DNA from: Heligmosomoides polygyrus polygyrus
Taxonomy: Eukaryota > Nematoda > Chromadorea > Rhabditida > Heligmosomidae
DNA length: 64,000 nucleotides
Reading direction: 5' to 3'
NCBI GenBank assembly: GCA_947396885.1
Contig: OX377202.1
Coordinates: 27,457,407-27,521,406 of the forward strand
The position numbers and the translations under genes are program-made. Shown here in pieces: positions 22,297 to 33,232 of the stretch (position 1 is its first letter; every line of letters starts with the position of its first letter). The notes below the pieces were generated by a model, which ran no database searches, had not been told where the DNA came from, and saw only the letters and a list, made by a program, of their open reading frames with translations.

Positions 22297-22309
22297 TAGC
22301 TATGGGATT

Positions 22310-23049
22310 TTTGCCTTGGCGCAGCAAAAAAAAAACTGAAGGCCCTGGAGGTCTATTTATGAGCCTACAAGACCTATGTTCGACTTGTAATGGAGTTTGG
22401 AATAACTGTTTAAACACTTGCTGTTCATTATTAAGGAGACATTCAGTTCTTAAAAAGCGTTCATAATAGTTTTACACGAAAGTTATTTATAAGGCGTTTG
22501 GGCCAGATTACAAGCAGCTGCCTAATGGACGTGTACGGCTAAAAATTCTTGGTCTTCCAACATTATATAGCAGGAGGAGGAGAGCAGATCTCGCTATGAT
22601 GTTCAAGATATTGAATCAAAGAGTTTCTATAGATCTTTTCTCTCCACCTTTCCGATCAGCTAACTCGATCTAGAAGGGGAAAGTTAAGCTAACAGATTTC
22701 GGTGGTAAGAAGGAAATTAGATTAAACTTCTTTACCTATAGAACCTTTAAGGAGTTTAATTCATTCTTAGATTGTGGTAAAATGTCATTGGGTTTATCTC
22801 TCCAAGCCTTCTGGAAACTCTTGGAGGAAAACCCTGCTGGGGAGTAGTCTGTTATGTCTGTCGTTCTTTTTTGGACTTGTTTGTTTGAGAATGATCTTCC
22901 ACAAACAACAATATTCAACTATTACTCAATTTCAAAATCTTATGTTGATGGCTTTCCGTTCATATTTAATATCTGTTTCCTTCTTTTCCTTGTGTTTCAT
23001 ACGTGTGGTATGATCTCGCGTCTTTAAATAAATAAAAATAAATAAATAA
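22310..23049 (+). mobile_element. CR1-like LINE 3' end with (TAAA)n tail
   Basis: Broken frames give AYKTYVRLVMEFG, then SFTRKLFIRRL, RRRRADLAMMFKILNQRVS-like sequence across frames, and the C-terminus RLNFFTYRTFKEFNSFL to ENPAGE with a stop at about 22847. The 3' end is AAATAAATAAAAATAAATAA at 23026-23049. It belongs to the same family as 18200-20740 but lies on the opposite strand. Confidence 0.75.
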
Positions 23050-23055
23050 AGTTTA

Positions 23056-23109
23056 ATGTAACTTTTCTCAGGAAACAAAATTGTTTTTGTTTCCTGAGAA
23101 ATGTTACAT
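23056..23109. repeat. Hairpin, 23-bp arms
   Basis: ATGTAACTTTTCTCAGGAAA… pairs with the reverse complement at 23087-23109 with one mismatch and an 8-nt loop. It lies between the LINE tail and mariner M4. Confidence 0.7.
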
Positions 23110-23136
23110 TTTGCAAAAATATTCTGTAAAATACTA

Positions 23137-24160
23137 TTAGGTTGTAAGGAAAGTTTCCCACTACTCGCTTCGGAGTTCCTCCAAATTTTTGAAGTATTCT
23201 GGAACGTTCTCCTAATAATGCATGCACACACTGACCTATGACCTAGATTTAGCACCACTGACGTCATATTCCGCTGCGATTGTGGCGAGAGAATCGTTTT
23301 CGACTGCAAGCAAGCTCGACTGCTTCTGCTTCGCGAGTTCAAAAAGCAAAGCAGTGCAAGAGTCGCGGTGGATAACATATGTGGAACGACGGGTCCTACC
23401 GCAGCCTCCTACGGCACAGCAAAAGTATGGTTCTGGGATCAAGTTCAAGAACGGAGACTTGCTTGGAGGACCAACCACGGTCTGGAAGGTTAATTGCTAT
23501 GAACGAGGAGTGCCTTCTGGAGCTGGTTCAGAAGGATCCCGGCGTTGCACCTGTAAACTGGCAGAGGAGCACACCATCGTAGCTCAACACCTGCGTGGCC
23601 TTGGAAAGATATATAGATATGGTGCATGGATACCGCATGAACGGTGACCAGCTACAGGTCCGCCAGGATGTTTGCCTGATGGTCTTGACTTTACGGCGGA
23701 ATGTTTCTTGGCTCGAGACCTGGCCGCTGGCGACAAAGAGTAGGCAGTCTACGTTAACCACACGCGAAGGCGTCAGTGGCTCATTCTCGGCGAGTCAGGA
23801 ATTCCCACGCCAAGACCGGAACCTCACCCGAAAAAGGTAGTGCTCAGTGTCTCGTGAAATTGCAGAGGAGTCATTCACTGGAGGCTGTTGCCTGCAAACA
23901 CTACTGTTGCTAGCGATGTCTATTGTAGACAGTTGGATTACGCTGAAGCAGCTCTTCGCGGAAGACAAAGATCTCCTCCCTTCACGACAACGCGCGTCCC
24001 ACGTCGCAAGGAAGACTCAGAAAAAACTCCAGTTCCTCGGATGGCATGTTTTGCCCCCCCCCCCACCACATTATTCACCGGACCATTCTCTGTATGGAAA
24101 GATAGAAATAAATTTTGAAAAAAGTTGCACAAGCAGCGGGATACTTCCCTTAAAACCTAA
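23137..24160 (+). mobile_element. mariner element M4, decayed
   Basis: Inverted ends TTAGGTTGTAAGGAAAGT (left) and TTAGGTTTTAAGGGAAGT (right, complemented), with TA at 23135-23136 and 24161-24162. Inside, frame-shifted transposase segments include LEDQPRSGRLIAMNEE, ELVQKDPGVA, GKIYRYGAWIPHER, LLHDNARPTSQGRLRKN-like sequence, and LGWHVLPPPPPHYSPDHS with a poly-C tract at 24054-24066. At 1024 bp it is shorter than normal, so internal deletions are present. Confidence 0.85.
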
Positions 24161-24162
24161 TA

Positions 24163-24969
24163 CCTTGAAAGCGTAAATCGGCTTGAAGTTCATCGATGTG
24201 AACGCTGTAGTAGGTAGGGTATCAAAACGTTTTCAGAGCTATAGAAGTGCGGTGCGGACAGGGTTTTTCAGAAGTTGTGTCCAAAAATGTTTCAGAAATT
24301 TATTATCTTACATATGTGACTCCAGTGAAAACATTTTAGAATCTGATAAGGACCTCCATGATAGTGGTGCACAGAACTGCTGACGATGCTGGCGAATACA
24401 GCGGCGTCATTCGAACGGCAGCAACGTCGCATTTATCACCTAGATGCGTGGTAGCACGACGCTCTTAGCCACTCCTACCTTCATCTCCGTGTGGTGCGAG
24501 GATTCTGTGACGTAACGTACAGCGCCTCACTTGCTCAATCGCTTCAGGGATGGTGGCATACATCGCGTATTGTTAAGACAGCAGCATAGCGAAAAACAAA
24601 AAACTTCAAATAAAATAATGGACTAAAATTTTCAGAACAACCATAAAGGTAAAGCAATTAACATCTTAAAGAAATAGGCAGAATGCCAGGAAAAAACTGC
24701 AAAATGTGTAAACCCCTATCCTGTTATCTGCAGTGTTATAATACAGAATAATTCTGGATATGCTGGATTGAACATTACAAGTGGGAATCTCGAGTTCGAC
24801 TGGTGGCTTGCGGCTGAGGTGAATTTAAACACAGCTGCCGACTGCTGTTGGTAGCATGGGAGAAACTTTGGCGAAAGAGGGCCAAAATTTGATCCAGGCT
24901 GACCATATTGTAGAGAATTCCGCAAGTTAGAAAACCGTCTTCCAAAAAAAAACTTCGTCGTCAGTCTAG
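24163..24969. other. No gene recognised
   Basis: Short open frames only. No repeat ends or splice-supported exons found. Confidence 0.35.
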
Positions 24970-25101
24970 GCCCGTAGCTGCTCCGAGATTGACTTGACAG
25001 AGAATGAAACGGATTTTGTTCTCGATATTGATGGCGTCGTTCTCTGTGGTTGCGATTCTGAGGCAGAGGTTTACATGGGAGATAGCAGGCTTATTGTGCG
25101 G
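24970..25101 (+). CDS. Candidate exon of unknown gene, DIDGVV motif
   Basis: GTCAGTCTAG acceptor and CGG|GTGTGA donor enclose 132 nt, open in phase 0 both sides. The translation is acidic and Cys-containing: ARSCSEIDLTENETDF, then VLDIDGVVLCGCDSEAEVYM. The DxDGV string resembles motif I of HAD-type hydrolases, but the following residues do not continue that fold. It has the phase 0-0 habit of the gene A and B tail exons, so it could also be a stray exon of that family. Weak polypyrimidine tract. Confidence 0.3.
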
Positions 25102-27904
25102 GTGTGAGTTTTTATTTTATTTTTACTTGCGACCTAAAATGGACAAGAATGGTCAGAGACATAACAAGAATAACACGTCAGCAACGAACACGAAGCAAAG
25201 CATACAAGAGAAAGAAAAAATATGGAGAAAAATAAAGTAAGCCGAGGTGGATCTGGAAACCCGTGCACAATTGCGTGTGTGTGTGTAAGTATGCAGTTGT
25301 GCGTAATCGCACGGACGCGCCGCCGGCTGGAGTGCTCGTCATCGTTTGAAACAGCGCCACCCAACAGGACGCATCGCTTCGCTCGAATCGTTTCACTCTT
25401 CGATGGAAGAATAAGACATATGACCCCATTTATACTTCCGACGCTGAGCGACGGGATGGTATATACTGGAAAATTGATCGTTAGTGCCGCTAGATCAATG
25501 TGGCAACCATTCGTGGCGTCAGGTCGTTCGCCGTCGAAGTTTAAACGGGCCTTACGTCATCGGGTTGCTGTTGTTCGAGAAACTCGTAGGTGGCTGTAAT
25601 TTTATAACCCACCGTATTAATGCTGTTCTATCTCTGCCCTCACTATTGATATATATTTAATTATATAGGATTTCTCTATTGTCATGCGCATATTGGTTAC
25701 TACAAAATATTGTAAATATACTATCTAGTTTGGGTGTGGTGCGAACTGCCTAACACTTATTTGCGCAAAGCTGTTGAAGGAAACACTTTAATTCTTGCAC
25801 GGTCAGTTTTTATGAATTCCATACGTAAGAAAAGAGCTATGTTCTTGAAGAGTTGCTATCCGTAGAAAGACGTGCATACGGAGTAATTTAATATACGGAA
25901 ACTGATGGTGTAAAACATGCAAAGAAACTCTCAAGATATGGTTTGACAACGAGCTGTTGGAGTGAATATCGATGTTGTGGATGAGTCCAGTTTGTATGTG
26001 GCTGGGGCTTGGATAGTGGGAGATTTTGAGAAGGCCGTCAATAGACTAATGATTTCCTCATCACAGTCTCTGGTTAATCCGATTCACACATTGGTCTTCC
26101 TTAACAAAAACAATCGGAACGCAACAGCCTGCACAGCAGTCATCACGCGCGATTATAGGAAAAGACAAAAACACGTAGAGGAGATCAGTCATGGCCACAG
26201 GAGGAGACGATCCCAAGAGAGTAGGGCGGTCGTCTGGCGGAAAGCGATTGGCAGGCTCGCCTCGAGACCAACCGCGCGTCGGTTATCCGTCTGGATATTT
26301 GTCCCCGAGAGTTCTGTAATTCTTGAAAATTCAAGGATCTCTTTCATTCCTCAAAATTACTTCTAGCAAAGTAGTGGCAAGGAACATGAGGCAATAATGT
26401 ATGAGCCGAGGCATCCATATAATACACTAGCGGTCCGGGTATCAACGTTCGTTCTCTACCCGCTGAAGAGCTGGTCCTTACCGGGAGAAAGGCTCAACAG
26501 TTGTAGTACACAAGTTTATCGATGCAGAGAATTTACACAGCGTACGAGGAGTATACAAGGCTACAAAGCATTGTCAGTCCAGCATAGTAGAGTGGGTTGA
26601 AAAAATGCGATATTTATGGGATATTTGTCAAGAAAACTCACAAGGCGCAACCGATCGCTCTTCTTATTAGCAAACTCCATTCAAACCTCGACGAGCGAAG
26701 CTGCCTCAAAACTCGTTATGGGCTAATTTGCACCAGAATCTATGCAGTATTCAAAAGGCTATGAACGACTTCTCGCGCGACGACCTGAGGGGATGTGAAA
26801 GCTCACAGAGGTAGGATAAGAAAGATTCTTCATCCTTATCGACGTCTTCGTGTCCTAGTCCGATTGCGTAGAGAATGAAGTCTGAATCACTTCAAGTTTG
26901 TTGCGTTTCAGGATCATTGTGACATTTTTAGAACGAGGAAAATATACTGAACACAAGGGAATGCAGCGAACAAGAAGTTGATGATGTCTTCTGGTAAATC
27001 CCTTTGTCTTGGGTCCATCCCGTGTTTGCCCGTTAATCGACAGCTGTATGCCGATAGAGGCTTCACCTATGTCCTCTTATTTTAATAATTTAGAACCGAC
27101 AGAAACCCATGATATGGGTAAAGTGATCGGTTTAGCCGGCACGGGTGGGTGTTCGCCATCAAAATCATACAAAATGCTGTGTGCCCCGTCGTGACCAGAA
27201 CAGCTATCTTACTATTGCTTCTAAACATAACGTTGAGATTCAGCTAATCATCCCTAGACATCCATCGCTAACATTTGTTTGAAAGCAAAATAGAGCGAAA
27301 ACTACGAACAACACATGAAGAAGACTTATCGAGATCAGAAAAGACAGCAAAACTCACCGTTGATCTCCCTTATGCTTCTTTTCCTTCTGACGAATCTCGA
27401 CCCTCATTTCCACCTGAAAAGGCTATAAAGTAGGTAAATCTGTTATAACACAGCACCGTACACGGAAATTATCTTTGAAGATTCGCAGTTAAAAACATTA
27501 AACAAGGAGGAGAGTGTTGAGATTTCGTAAAGATCGGAGTAGTAGCAGTAATTATTCGACTTCATAGAAGATTTAATACTAGTAAGCGGAAAGGATTCCC
27601 ATGGACCCAAGAACACTACTTTAGGGTGTAGAAAACGCGCTCCATTGAGGATTTTTTCACCAAAGGCATCACCTTCTAAAAAGCAGGACGAGATGGACGC
27701 TGAGATTCCAAATGCAGTGAGAGATTCCAGACGTCAGGCGAATCCCCTTTCGCGCTCCGAGGATGAGGTCACGGGGACGTTTGAAACCCCGTAACCCAAT
27801 TGCAGGAACACTTCAACAAACGGGATTGAGCGAATGAATGAGAGTTGGGATTACTAAACCACTGGAAAGCTCTTTTGCTGGCAGCTTCTTACCATTATCA
27901 GCCC
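25102..27904. other. No gene assigned
   Basis: Two longer + strand frames stand out. 25222-25599 ends LPTLSDGMVY…SMWQPFVASGRSPSKFKRAL then a stop, which has the flavour of a LINE C-terminus. 25962-26366 is basic and unrecognised. A GT-rich tract lies at 25275-25290. No splice or transposon evidence supports either frame. Confidence 0.3.
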
Positions 27905-28855
27905 TCATTCACAACACCTTCGCAAATGCTTAGGGGGTGCCGAAAAGTTGCCAGCACTTCAACGCGGACGTGGATCCCATCTGCCTCGATTGTGTACGAG
28001 TATAGCGGACAAGTGAGGATATGTCCAAACGTGTGTGACTAACATAGCGTGACGAGAGTCGCGGACTGGTGAATGTTACTCCGTTTTTTAAAATAACTCT
28101 TCAACGATTCAACTCTTCAATGATTATGTTCTAGCGAGGTGGAAAATTTATTCTAGACCTGACGTTTCGACCGTTTCTTCATCTTTACGAATTCTTACCA
28201 CTGAGTGTTGCAATCGCTACAGCGCATTGTTAGCAGACTAGTACTTTTGCTACTGGTCCGCTAACAGCGAGTTGTAGCGACTGCTACGCTCAATGTTGGA
28301 AGGTCGCGCCTCTGAAGAAAGATGACGAAATGGTCGAACGTTAGCCCTAGTATAAATTTTCCACCTAATAACCTTGCTGGCATAGAAGTATAAACATCAC
28401 AACCAAAAAACTTTGTGCGTGAAGTGGGTCTCCAGCGTACGAAACTAGTATAGCGCAAGAACTTTTCTAAGGTACCGTGACTGCAGTATTCCAGTTTTCC
28501 ACTTCATAACAACAACTTTTATCGTAAGACACATACGAAACTAGTATAGCCCCCATTCATAACATGCCGAGAAGTTGCCAAAAGTTAACGCCGACGTGGA
28601 TCCCATCCACCTCTAGTGTGGACGAGTATAGCGGACAGGTGAGGATTTGTTCAAACTTGTGTGGCTGACATAACGTGACGATAGTAGCGGGCCAGTGAAT
28701 GTTGATTTGTTTTTTATAATAACTCTTCAGTGATAACATCTTGATAAATACTTTGGTTCTTGAAGTGGGACTCCAGCATACGAAACTAGTATAGCGCAGA
28801 AACTTTCCTAAAGTACCAGGACTGTAGTATTCCACTTTTCCACTTTATGACAACG
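27905..28855 (+). repeat. Local duplication, two diverged units
   Basis: Unit 1 (27905 to about 28515) and unit 2 (about 28549-28855) share blocks in the same order: GACGTGGATCCCATC, GACGAGTATAGCGGACA, the TGTGTG(G/A)CT stretch, AATAACTCTTCA, ACGAAACTAGTATAGC, and TTTTCCACTT near the end. Unit 1 is longer because it carries the foldback at 28138-28366. Confidence 0.7.
28138..28366. repeat. Foldback made of two inverted Penelope-like 3' ends
   Basis: AGGTGGAAAATTTATTCTAG… (28138-28186) pairs imperfectly with 28317-28366. On each arm, read outward, the order is TGAAGA…GGTCGAA(A)CGT(C/T)AG followed by (G/T)A(A/T)AAATTTTCCACC. This is the same order as at the end of the Penelope element (CTGAAGAAGGCG, GCCGAAACGTCAG, GAATAAA at 32835-32875). 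Confidence 0.55.
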
Positions 28856-28866
28856 TTTATCGTTTA

Positions 28867-29625
28867 CACATAGGGGTTATGCTTACAAGCGTACTGGCTT
28901 CGTATTCCCTTATGATTATAAATAGAAAGGAAATAATCAAATCGCGGACGGACTCGCAACTAAACGGCCAAGTGTAGCTAACAATATAGTGTAAATTTCA
29001 TATTGATGTTGAAGAGCAATGACAGTGTGGTAGCAACTTTTGCCTGCTGTGCATATTGAGAAGTAATAATGCATTCCGGCAGTCAAACGAAGCTCAGATA
29101 AGGCACTGCGATGAAACAAGCTGTAAAGGGTAGAAATTAGATTACACTTGTGTCCATTTAAAGGTTGTTATGCATTACAAAACGCATGCTAAGAATAGTG
29201 AGTTGCCGAAATTACAAAATTGTTGAAGGCAAAGGCAATCATTTGGAAAAGCAGTTTCTTTAAATTGCTTGAATAGATCTCTTGCTTTCCGCTCGGCTTA
29301 TCGAAACTCATCTATCGTGGTTAATACATGCGTATCGCAGGTGCAATTCGACTGATTTGCGGATTAGAATACACGTACGTCTTCTTGTTCGCTACTTCTG
29401 TTAGCGTTCGAGTTTCGTCGGAGTTTTAAGAATTTATTTGGTTTCCTTCGCGTATGTTGTTTTTCGGTCGGTCAGACCCAAATAGTTTGAAGAAATCAAG
29501 CAAAAATACAGAAAATGCGGACGAAAAAGATTTTGGAAAATGACGACGGAATGATGACGTCGTATCTCCATTTACTATTGTAAGGAGATACAACGTGGAT
29601 CTGAGCTCATCTAAAGCTGGCTAGT
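28867..29625. other. No gene recognised
   Basis: Non-coding appearance with short frames only. Confidence 0.35.
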
Positions 29626-29780
29626 GAACCGCAGACCAAAGCGCCCTTTATCAATCTGCCTCTGCAAACAGCGGACAATGTGCTTGGGCAAACGCAGAGG
29701 GTTGCGCCCATGCTACGCCCCCGCCGGACGTCCGCCGTTTGCACGGCCAGATTGACAAGGAGCGGTTTGGTCTGTGGTTC
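29626..29780. repeat. Foldback (MITE-like)
   Basis: GAACCGCAGACCAAA at 29626 pairs with TTTGGTCTGTGGTTC at 29766-29780. Inner parts (CAATCTG, GCAAACRGCGGAC) also pair, leaving a GC-rich loop. No coding capacity. Confidence 0.7.
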
Positions 29781-30582
29781 CTCTGATGAATTGTCTGAGC
29801 AATATCACAGATGAGTGCTGATAGGCCGCTGCAAAAAGGGTGTCACGGTTGTGGCGCGCTATGTAACCGCGCTGGCCGTGTAATTGGCCTATACCCTGCC
29901 CTGACGGCAGAGAGTACTGGTGGAAGTCTCACTTGGAGCAGGGGCATATAGTTTTGTTTTGATTACGTCAAACTTACCATTGGTACTTATACTTTCTCAT
30001 GCATATTTGTCATACTTGTGCATACCACAGAATCTCTGAAGACGAGGGCACCATCAATAATCTAGAGTTGTTTTACGAATTCTATCTTCCTTGTTACATA
30101 TTCCATTGTTATTTAGTCATTATACATGATTTTAGATAAATACGTGCGTAATATTGTACAAAAAACGACCTCCGATGGGGGCGCGACTCCCTTTATAAAG
30201 CGGATTTTCTCCAGTCCCTTTAAATGCGTTATAACGAGAGGGGATTGCATTTGGGCGTTGTATTTCATAAGGTTGCAACAGAAATAATGCCGATTATACT
30301 GCACCATCGAAATCGACATATCTCCGCCCAGCGGTCATCCTATTAGCTGAACTAAAACCCATCAAGTATACTTGTACGTGCTAATGAGCTTGCAGCAAGG
30401 CTTCTGTGAATGAAATATTCGAGAAGCAGGCAACGTCATTGGTTAATTAACCTATTTCGTTGTTAAGACATTTAGAAAACACATAGTGAAAACCGGTTCG
30501 ATTTCGGAGAGCAACGATAGCACAAGTGCACAAGAATCTCTTTGAATAATTAATATCTTCTGGAGAGTCGAGATTGCGTGTG
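29781..30582. other. No gene recognised
   Basis: No exon or transposon landmarks seen apart from short frames. Confidence 0.35.
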
Positions 30583-30815
30583 TGCGCAGTCGGAGGAGAC
30601 GCTGTGGCCGGGCGTGCATCCATTTCCAGATTCTCGGTTCGCATCTTCCACCCAGGTAATCCAAGCCTTCCATCTTTCCGGGGTCGGTGAAGTGGTCCCA
30701 GACTTTTCCCGGAAAGAGAAAGCGACTGTGACTTGCTCATCGGCTAGCCACAGCACGATGCAAGTTATTGTGTAGACCAAATACGCATTCAAATCTCCTC
30801 CACATTTCATTGAAT
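30583..30815 (+). repeat. SINE-A copy
   Basis: Head GCGCAGTCGGAGGAGACG, box B-like CTCGGTTCGCATCTTCC, middle AAGCCTTCCATCTTTCCGGG, then CATCGGCTAGCCACAGCA and ACGCATTCAAATCTCCTCCA. The tail has decayed. Confidence 0.75.
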
Positions 30816-31079
30816 TAGGAGGCGAGGGACATCCTGAAATGGATTGAGAAGCGCCATTCATTATGCTTAATCTGGAGAGTAGATTTTTCAACGTTTTTTG
30901 ATGCAACATCGTCACGCTGGACGTTTTCTTGTCTCCTTAACGTAATTATCAGCTTCTCTACGAGATGATGATGTCGCTGATTTTATTGCTTAGCGATTTG
31001 TTCGCAGCTCGGCGACACACTGCTTCATTATTGTTCCTTATCCGCCAGGTTCGACCCTCGATGAATCTCGGCATTGATC

Positions 31080-32680
31080 GTTGTCAAGTTCAACACCACA
31101 TTAAACACGACGGTATAAAGGTAAGACCTATCATCAGCTGTGGGGGTTCCCACGTACAGGATCGCGTGGTGCCTGAACAATATCATTGAGCAAATTCTAC
31201 GCTTCACTCCAGCTCATCCCCCAAATCCATGCGTTCCTAGACCGCCTACACGCAGCTCAGGTGGAACGGAATTGTGTGATGGAGTAGTTCGAGGTCACGT
31301 CGCTATATACGAATGTCAGCAACGACTCAGCATTTGAGGCAGTCTATGAACTTTTCAGTGAACATCATCTTGACATTGACATGTTTGGGCTCACGATAGG
31401 TCAAGTCATGCGGCTGCTGAAAGAATTCCCAGTTGCAGCATCTTCAGATGGTCGGGCAGGTATTCTTCGCAGGTAAGAAGGTCTGGGAAGGATAAAGCGC
31501 TGACTTGTTCATCGGCTGGCCACCGCAAGTCATTGTATGGCCAAATACGCATTCATGTCGCCTCCGCGACATCCCGTAGAAGTAGAATGCGCTGGCGCAT
31601 CCCAGAAGGGATTAAGTAACGCCGTCCTTTATCCTTTATTATTAAGAAGGTTAGCTATGGGCCATCGCTTAGCTCCCACTTTGGCCGTCGCATTCATGTC
31701 CAAAATTAAAGCACCCGTGTTAGCTAGACTCCCTGCTTTATATTGTCGATATGTCAATGACTGCCTCATCATTTGTTCTACCCAAGGGGAGATGGCCATG
31801 TGCTTCGATATCATAAACAAGCAGTGTGAGCATATCAAGTTTACATGGGAGACTCCAAAGGAGGATGATTGGCTTCCGCTTTTGAACGTACAGCTGAACG
31901 GAGGGAGAAAATAAAAACGTAGTATCGTAAACCCACCAACAAAAATATCTCGGTCCATAGCAAGTAAGGGCATTCGACACAGACCAAAACAGCTGTCGTG
32001 CGCAATATGTTCCGCACTGCAAGCAAGGTATCTACTGGGGAAAACGAGCGCAAGGAATCGCTAGCGCTTGCTCACCAAATCGTTGCCAGGAGTGGGTATA
32101 CATTCTTTGGCTGTCAGCGAAGTAACACCAGCAATCGCTCACCTAATTCTTCATTTGACGACAAAATCCCATTTGTCATCACTTTCGTCTCAGACAATGT
32201 AAGCACTTCTATTAAGAAGTGCGTTAGAAGGGCGGGAAAGGATGTCAAAGTGGTAGATGCACCTCCTGCTAGCCTGAAAAATCGTTTGCGCACCGCCTGT
32301 ACGACCGAACTTGCGAAACCCCAAATTGCACCATCTGTCCTGCAGATAATGAAGGAGACTGCATGATTTCGGGGGTTGTCTACCTAATAAGGTACAACAG
32401 CTTTGGAGGTGAATACATCGGTGAAACAGCTCGCGCTAAGGAACACCTGGAAGGGAAGAGCAGGTCACGAGCATCAACTGCCACAGGGTAAGCTACCATA
32501 ACGGCGCCGACTTTGGGGTCACTTTCAAAATTCTAGCACGGAAGGCCAATACCGCCGCCCGCAAAACCACGGAGGGGTTCAGGATACAGGCCTAGATCCT
32601 GAGGTTGAATCGGCGAAGGGAATGTGTCTATATAACCTCACCACGAGCTCACCCATTACATGTCTCGGGTTTTAGACAGC
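31080..32680 (+). pseudogene. Penelope-like RT plus GIY-YIG, broken
   Basis: In order: CQVQHHIKHDGIKVRPIISC; GVPTYRIAWCLNNIIEQIL; SFEVTSLYTNVSNDSAFEAV; FRWSGRYSSQ; then, after the SINE, RRLAMGHRLAPTLAVAFMSK. The catalytic box reads YCRYVNDCLI (near 31745-31775), where the family has a YxDD, so an Asp is replaced by Asn. Next come HIKFTWETPKEDDWLPLLNV; a linker with NMFRTASKVSTGENE and IPFVITFVSDNVS; and the GIY-YIG part VVYLIRYNSFGGEYIGETA (about 32375-32430), followed by KEHLEGKSRSRAST and NGADFGVTFKILARKA. Several stops and frameshifts are present, and the active site is mutated. Confidence 0.87.
31483..31642 (+). repeat. SINE-A, 5'-truncated, inserted in Penelope RT
   Basis: Starts inside the family body at CTGGGAAGGATAAAGCGCTG and ends with GCCGTCCTTTATCCTTTATT. 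Direct repeats TAAGAAGGT flank it (31474-31482 and 31643-31651). Removing it restores the RT frame (SSQVRRLAMGHR). Confidence 0.9.
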
Positions 32681-33073
32681 TTCACCTTGTGGGGTCTTTC
32701 GAGTGTTGTAAATGTTGGGCTGCTCTCGCCTCTCTCTGCTGGAAGGATTGCTGTTCGGGAGGTCTTTGAATTTTCGCAAGGTTCGTGGCGACGTTTGGCC
32801 TAGTAGCTTCCACATATATTTGGACTTTTTTAGACTGAAGAAGGCGACATCGCCGAAACGTCAGTCGTGAATAAAGCGTGTACTATCTCGGTTTCGAGTT
32901 CAACACCACATTAAACAATTGTTCCTTATCGTTATGTATCCGCGTTTTTTAAGTTTTTGAAACGTGCTTTCTTTGCTTGGATTTTCTGTCTATTTCGTTG
33001 ATTCCATGTACCGCAAATTTGAAGGTTAGAATAAATATAGTGCATACCTTACCCGCCATCATGAACGACCAGG

Positions 33074-33232
33074 GGCCGGATTCATTAACGACTAACCCGC
33101 GGGTATAAGGGGTAGAGATACCCACAATGAAGCCTGCGTCTCTGACTCTTGCGTTATCTCTGCCTGACTCTTATCTTATCTCTACCCCTTATCACCCGCA
33201 TACCCACTGGTTAATTGTTGATGAATCCGGCC
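33074..33232. repeat. MITE/foldback, about 160 bp
   Basis: GGCCGGATTCATTAACGACT at the left pairs with the end …AATTGTTGATGAATCCGGCC, and both arms contain (A)TAAGGGGTAGAGATA. No coding capacity. A short related piece may lie at 5248-5264. Confidence 0.75.

Larger units (their letters stand above)
31043..32917 (+). mobile_element. Penelope-like retroelement with GIY-YIG domain and 13-bp target duplication
   Basis: Direct repeats ATTGTTCCTTATC lie at 31030-31042 and 32918-32930 and set the boundaries. The interior encodes Penelope-type RT followed by a GIY-YIG endonuclease. The last 21 bases (32897-32917) repeat 31087-31107 exactly, as expected when a second unit starts at the end. A SINE is inserted at 31483-31642. 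Clade V and other nematodes are known to carry GIY-YIG Penelope elements. Confidence 0.85.

Noticed and set aside
24970..25101. HAD-family hydrolase gene
   Set aside because: Only motif I resembles the family; the following residues do not continue it, so it is listed as an exon of unknown function.
25222..25599. Host gene terminal exon
   Set aside because: Resembles a LINE C-terminus as much as a gene and has no clear acceptor.
31537..31640. Coding start MAKYAFMSPPRHPVE of the Penelope frame
   Set aside because: This part is SINE sequence. The real RT frame resumes at 31643.
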